Shown: in pieces, positions 61,322-64,000 of the stretch | Layout: the number at the start of each line of letters is the position of its first letter | How positions within the stretch are numbered: position 1 is the stretch's first letter | NCBI RefSeq assembly: GCF_016807805.1 | Contig: NZ_CP063362.1 | Span: forward strand, 6,056,501 to 6,120,500 | Source of the DNA: Xanthobacter dioxanivorans | GTDB taxonomy: Bacteria > Pseudomonadota > Alphaproteobacteria > Rhizobiales > Xanthobacteraceae | Length of the DNA: 64,000 nt | Direction of reading: 5' to 3' | The notes under the pieces: generated by a model | The model's database searches: none | Seen by the model: only the letters and a program-made list of their open reading frames with translations | Told to the model about the DNA's origin: nothing | Translations under genes and position numbers: made by a program

Positions 61322-61705
61322 ATGGACGTCCATAAGCACAGTGCCTTCGAGCGTTTGGAGATCGTGGAGACGGGTCGTCGTCGCCGTTGGAGCGAAGACG
61401 AGAAGCTCCGGATCGTGATGGAGAGCCAGTCGGCACCGCGTCTGGTGTCGGCGACGGCGCGGCGTCACGGGATTTCGCGCTCCCAGTTGGGGACGTGGCT
61501 GCGCAGCTTTCGCACCGAGCAGCCTGCCACAAAGCCGGAGCCGGCCTTCGTTCCGGTTCTGATGGCCCCTGGGGCTATGTCCGACCCCTTTGCGGCCGCC
61601 GATGACACGGCGATCGTAGTGGACCTGCCGGGTGGCAGTCGGCTGCGGATTGCCGCCTCGACGCCGCCGGCGCTGGCGGCTGCGGTCCTGAGGGCGCTGC
61701 GATGA
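61322..61705 (+). CDS. tnpA: IS66 TnpA accessory protein
   Basis: 127 residues: HTH_Tnp_1-like N-terminus (RRRRWSEDEKLRIVMESQSA, SATARRHGISRSQLGTWLRS) and a variable C-terminus ending in PGGSRLRIAASTPPALAAAV. It is the first of the three IS66 genes, needed for transposition although not catalytic. The stop overlaps the tnpB start by 4 bases. Confidence 0.9.
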   Translation: MDVHKHSAFERLEIVETGRRRRWSEDEKLRIVMESQSAPRLVSATARRHGISRSQLGTWLRSFRTEQPATKPEPAFVPVLMAPGAMSDPFAAADDTAIVVDLPGGSRLRIAASTPPALAAAVLRALR

Positions 61706-62043
61706 TCCCGTCGCGGGCGCGGGTCTGGATCGCGATGGGTCACACCGACATGAGGCGGGGCATGCAGGGTCTGTCGCTCCTCGTCCAGGAGGGGTTGAAG
61801 CGCGATCCGAACGGTGGCGATCTCTTCGTCTTTCGGGGCCGCAGCGGATCGCTGGTGAAGATCCTCTGGCATGACGGGGTTGGGCTGTCGCTTTACGCCA
61901 AGAGGCTGGAGCGCGGACGCTTCGTCTGGCCCTCGGCCAAGGACGGCGTCGTGGCTCTGACCCACACGGATCTCGCCTGCCTGCTCGACGGGATCGACTG
62001 GAGGAACCCGCAGAGGACGTGGCGTCCGGAAGCGGTGGGATAG
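61702..62043 (+). CDS. tnpB: IS66 TnpB (Orf2) accessory protein
   Basis: 113 residues with the IS66 Orf2 hallmarks: RVWIAMGHTDMRRGMQGLSL, GGDLFVFRGRSGSLVKILWH and GLSLYAKRLERGRFVWP. Function not fully known; needed for IS66 movement. Translationally coupled to tnpA. It is unrelated to the RNA-guided TnpB of IS200/IS605. Confidence 0.93.
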   Translation: MIPSRARVWIAMGHTDMRRGMQGLSLLVQEGLKRDPNGGDLFVFRGRSGSLVKILWHDGVGLSLYAKRLERGRFVWPSAKDGVVALTHTDLACLLDGIDWRNPQRTWRPEAVG

Positions 62044-62119
62044 CGCACAAAAGTCTTTGCATTGCAGGGCTTGCGTGACAGAATCTGTCTGTCGCGAACG
62101 AAACTTTCGAGCGCTGTGC

Positions 62120-63775
62120 ATGGCCGATCTGCCGGAAGACATCACCGCCCTGAAGGCCGCGCTGGCGGCATCGGAACGGCGTGCCGACTTGGCCGAGATC
62201 GAGCGGGACGAGGCTCTCGCGGATGCGGCCAATGCGAAGGCGAAGGCCTCCGGCATCGAAGCCCTCGTCGCCCATCTGACGCTGCGGATCGAGAAGCTGA
62301 AGCGCGAGCTCTACGGCACGCGCTCCGAGCGCACGGCCCGACTTCTCGATCAGTTGGAGATGCAGCTTGAGGACGCCGAGGCGGCTCTGAGCGAAGACGA
62401 ACTCGCCGCAGAGCATGCCGCGGTGAAGACGACGACGGTGGCCTCCTTCGAGCGCCGTCGCCGCGGCGGCCGCAAGCCGTTCCCCGAGCATCTGCCGCGC
62501 GAGCGCGTCGTGGTACCCGGTCCCTCCGCATGCTCCTGCTGCGGCTCGGATCGCCTGCGCAAGCTTGGCGAGGACGTCACTGAGACGCTGGAGGCGATCC
62601 CCCGCCGGTGGAAGGTGATCCAGACGGTACGCGAGAAGTTCACCTGCCGGGACTGCGAACGGATCAGCCAGGCGCCGGCACCGTTCCACCCGACCCCGCG
62701 AGGGTTCCTCGGCCCCAACCTCCTGGCGATGATCCTGTTCGACAAGTTCGGACAACACCAGCCGCTGAACCGGCAGTCGGAGCGCTATGCCCGTGAGGGG
62801 ATCGAGCTGTCGCTGTCGACGCTGGCCGACCAGGTAGGCGCCTGCGCTCATGTCCTTCAGCCGCTGCACGACCTCATTGCCGCCCACGTCCTCGCCGCCG
62901 AGCGCCTGCATGGCGACGATACGACGGTGCCGATCCTGGCCAAGGGGAAGACCGTGACGGGCCGGATCTGGACCTATGTGCGCGACGATCGTCCCTTCGA
63001 CGGCCAGGGCCCGCCGGCGGCCCTATACTATGCCTCCCCGGACCGCACGGCCGAGCAACCCCAAGAGCATCTGGCGGGATGGACTGGCATTCTCCAGGCC
63101 GATGCCTACTCGGGCTATGGTCGCCTCTATGCTGAGGATCGAAGTCCCAGACCGCTCATCCAGGCGCTTTGCTGGAGCCATGCCAAACGGAAGTTCTTCG
63201 AGCTCGCCGACATCGCGAAGAATGCCCGGCGCGGAAAGAACGCGGCGTCGATCTCGCCGATGGCGCTGGAGGCGGTCAAGCGCATCGATGCACTGTTCGC
63301 AATCGAGCGCGAGGCGAACGGTCTGCATGCCGCCGAGCGTCTGGCGATCCGCCGCGAACGCTCCCTGCCGCTCCTCGCCGACTTCGAGAACTGGATGCGC
63401 ACCGAACGGGCGCGCCTGTCGCGCCACGCCGACGTCGCCAAGGCGATGGACTACATGCTGACCAAGTGGGACGCCTTTGCCCGCTTCACGACCGACGGGC
63501 GCATCTGCCTGTCGAACAACGCTGCGGAGCGAGCCCTGCGCGGCATCGCCCTTGGCCGCCGCTCGTGGACCTTCGCCGGTTCGAAGCGCGGCGCCGATCG
63601 CTGTGCCTTCATGCTGACGATGATCGCCACCGCCAAGCTCAATGATGTCGATCCGCAGGCCTGGCTCGCCGACGTCCTCGCCCGCATTGCCGACATGCCC
63701 CAAAGCCGGCTGCCTGAACTCCTGCCATGGAATTGGGCCGCGGCACCCCATCAGGATCAAGCCGTAGCTGCCTGA
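62120..63775 (+). CDS. tnpC: IS66 TnpC transposase
   Basis: 551 residues: leucine-zipper-like N-terminus (LTLRIEKLKRELYGTRSERT), zinc ribbon (CSCCGSDRLRKLG, CRDCE), and the DDE domain with HGDDTTVPIL, LQADAYSGYGRLY and SNNAAERALRGIALGRRSWT. The C-terminal RLPELLPWNW motif is present. The start at 62120 gives the family N-terminus; an earlier in-frame start at 62057 is unlikely. It is the catalytic transposase and complete. Confidence 0.94.
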   Translation: MADLPEDITALKAALAASERRADLAEIERDEALADAANAKAKASGIEALVAHLTLRIEKLKRELYGTRSERTARLLDQLEMQLEDAEAALSEDELAAEHAAVKTTTVASFERRRRGGRKPFPEHLPRERVVVPGPSACSCCGSDRLRKLGEDVTETLEAIPRRWKVIQTVREKFTCRDCERISQAPAPFHPTPRGFLGPNLLAMILFDKFGQHQPLNRQSERYAREGIELSLSTLADQVGACAHVLQPLHDLIAAHVLAAERLHGDDTTVPILAKGKTVTGRIWTYVRDDRPFDGQGPPAALYYASPDRTAEQPQEHLAGWTGILQADAYSGYGRLYAEDRSPRPLIQALCWSHAKRKFFELADIAKNARRGKNAASISPMALEAVKRIDALFAIEREANGLHAAERLAIRRERSLPLLADFENWMRTERARLSRHADVAKAMDYMLTKWDAFARFTTDGRICLSNNAAERALRGIALGRRSWTFAGSKRGADRCAFMLTMIATAKLNDVDPQAWLADVLARIADMPQSRLPELLPWNWAAAPHQDQAVAA

Positions 63776-63815
63776 CTGCGGCCTACGCCGGATGCGTACT
63801 CTCGTCGCGCCCCGA

Positions 63816-64000
63816 CTATGTGATCTTCGGGGCTGAGCCGTTGGCGGAAATGCCGTCCAACAGCATTCTGATGAGCAGATCCGTGAAAGCTGAAAGCGTA
63901 TAATATTCGTGTTGGTCGCCCTTGCCGGGATCGAACCATTCGACCGTCCAATTCAGCGCGCCCAGCATGGCCTGCCGTAGCGGAACCACCTCTATGTCGG
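63816..64000 (-). CDS. TetR-family regulator, 3' part only
   Basis: About 60 C-terminal residues are in the window: PLRQAMLGALNWTVEWFDPG, KGDQHEYYTLSAFTDLLIRM, LLDGISANGSAPKIT and stop. The block matches the C-terminus of the TetR at 41764 (LMLIGALNAMLEWFDPERGS). The gene continues past the right edge. It converges on the plus-strand catabolic set, from which the IS66 insertion separates it, and may control it. Confidence 0.7.
   Translation of the reverse strand, partial: DIEVVPLRQAMLGALNWTVEWFDPGKGDQHEYYTLSAFTDLLIRMLLDGISANGSAPKIT

Larger units (their letters stand above)
61264..63799 (+). mobile_element. IS66-family insertion sequence, complete
   Basis: The ends are GTACGCCTACGG (61264-61275) and the complement of GTACGCATCCGG (63788-63799), flanked by the perfect 8-base direct repeat TCTCGTCG (61256-61263 and 63800-63807). 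Eight bases is the known IS66 duplication. The three genes tnpA, tnpB and tnpC are intact, so this 2.5-kb element is recent and probably active. It separates the thioesterase from the convergent tetR. Confidence 0.93.

Noticed and set aside
1..64000. tRNA or rRNA genes and CRISPR arrays
   Set aside because: No cloverleaf-like or rRNA-like sequence and no regularly spaced repeats were seen, though a covariance-model search was not possible.

Overview
The window reads as part of a large, mosaic, conjugative repABC-type plasmid (or plasmid cointegrate) of a high-GC alphaproteobacterium, most likely of the order Hyphomicrobiales (Rhizobiales). The pointers are a complete repA-repB-repC operon with an antisense RNA gene and parS-like sites, DUF1403 and ScpB-like genes, a virB1-virB11 type IV secretion cluster, and many insertion sequences of families common in that group. 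No rRNA, tRNA or CRISPR array was seen.

Region 1 (1-20 kb) is the maintenance region. It holds a partial scpB-like gene, DUF1403, a VapBC pair, remnants of a Tn402/Tn5053-like transposon (serine recombinase, tniQ, broken tniB), a frameshifted tyrosine recombinase behind a PIN-toxin fragment, a DUF4143 ATPase, and a chimeric tniB/repC fragment. An intact ISAs1 element with target duplication follows, then an intact VapBC-tyrosine recombinase operon facing repC, repB and repA. An IS110 element, a PemK-like toxin gene with a stop codon behind an intact antitoxin, and an isoaspartyl methyltransferase-like gene close the region. The layout 'PIN toxin - tyrosine recombinase - convergent repC' occurs twice, once intact and once decayed. 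This suggests two related replicons were merged.

Region 2 (20-30.5 kb) is a contiguous, apparently intact virB-type secretion operon (virB1, B2, B3, B4, B5, eexN-like, B6, B7-like, B8, B9, B10, B11) read away from a divergent winged-helix regulator. No relaxase or VirD4 coupling protein is present. A lower-GC stretch and nested IS remnants (IS1380, IS630, IS21, IS630) follow at 30.5-35 kb.

Region 3 (35-64 kb) is a catabolic patchwork for branched or otherwise beta-blocked acyl-CoA compounds. A TetR-led operon (minus strand) encodes a biotin-dependent acyl-CoA carboxylase, an enoyl-CoA hydratase and an acyl-CoA dehydrogenase, next to a biotin transporter (bioY). A tight eight-gene operon next to an iclR gene encodes a DUF35/OB-fold protein, a thiolase-like protein without the usual cysteine, an NDP-forming acyl-CoA synthetase, a MaoC hydratase, two acyl-CoA dehydrogenases, an enoyl-CoA hydratase and an SDR. 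A plus-strand set has two isovaleryl-CoA dehydrogenase-like genes, an SDR, an enoyl-CoA hydratase and two thioesterases, then an intact IS66 element and a partial tetR. Near-identical palindromes of the form CTAACA-NN-TGTTAG lie upstream of a caiB fragment, the tetR operon and the isovaleryl-CoA dehydrogenase-like set, so these pieces probably formed one regulon. Several catabolic genes carry single-base indels or stop codons, and a 603-bp citE-prpD segment is duplicated without visible change. The catabolic part is therefore either decaying or affected by base-calling errors. The replication and secretion genes are intact.
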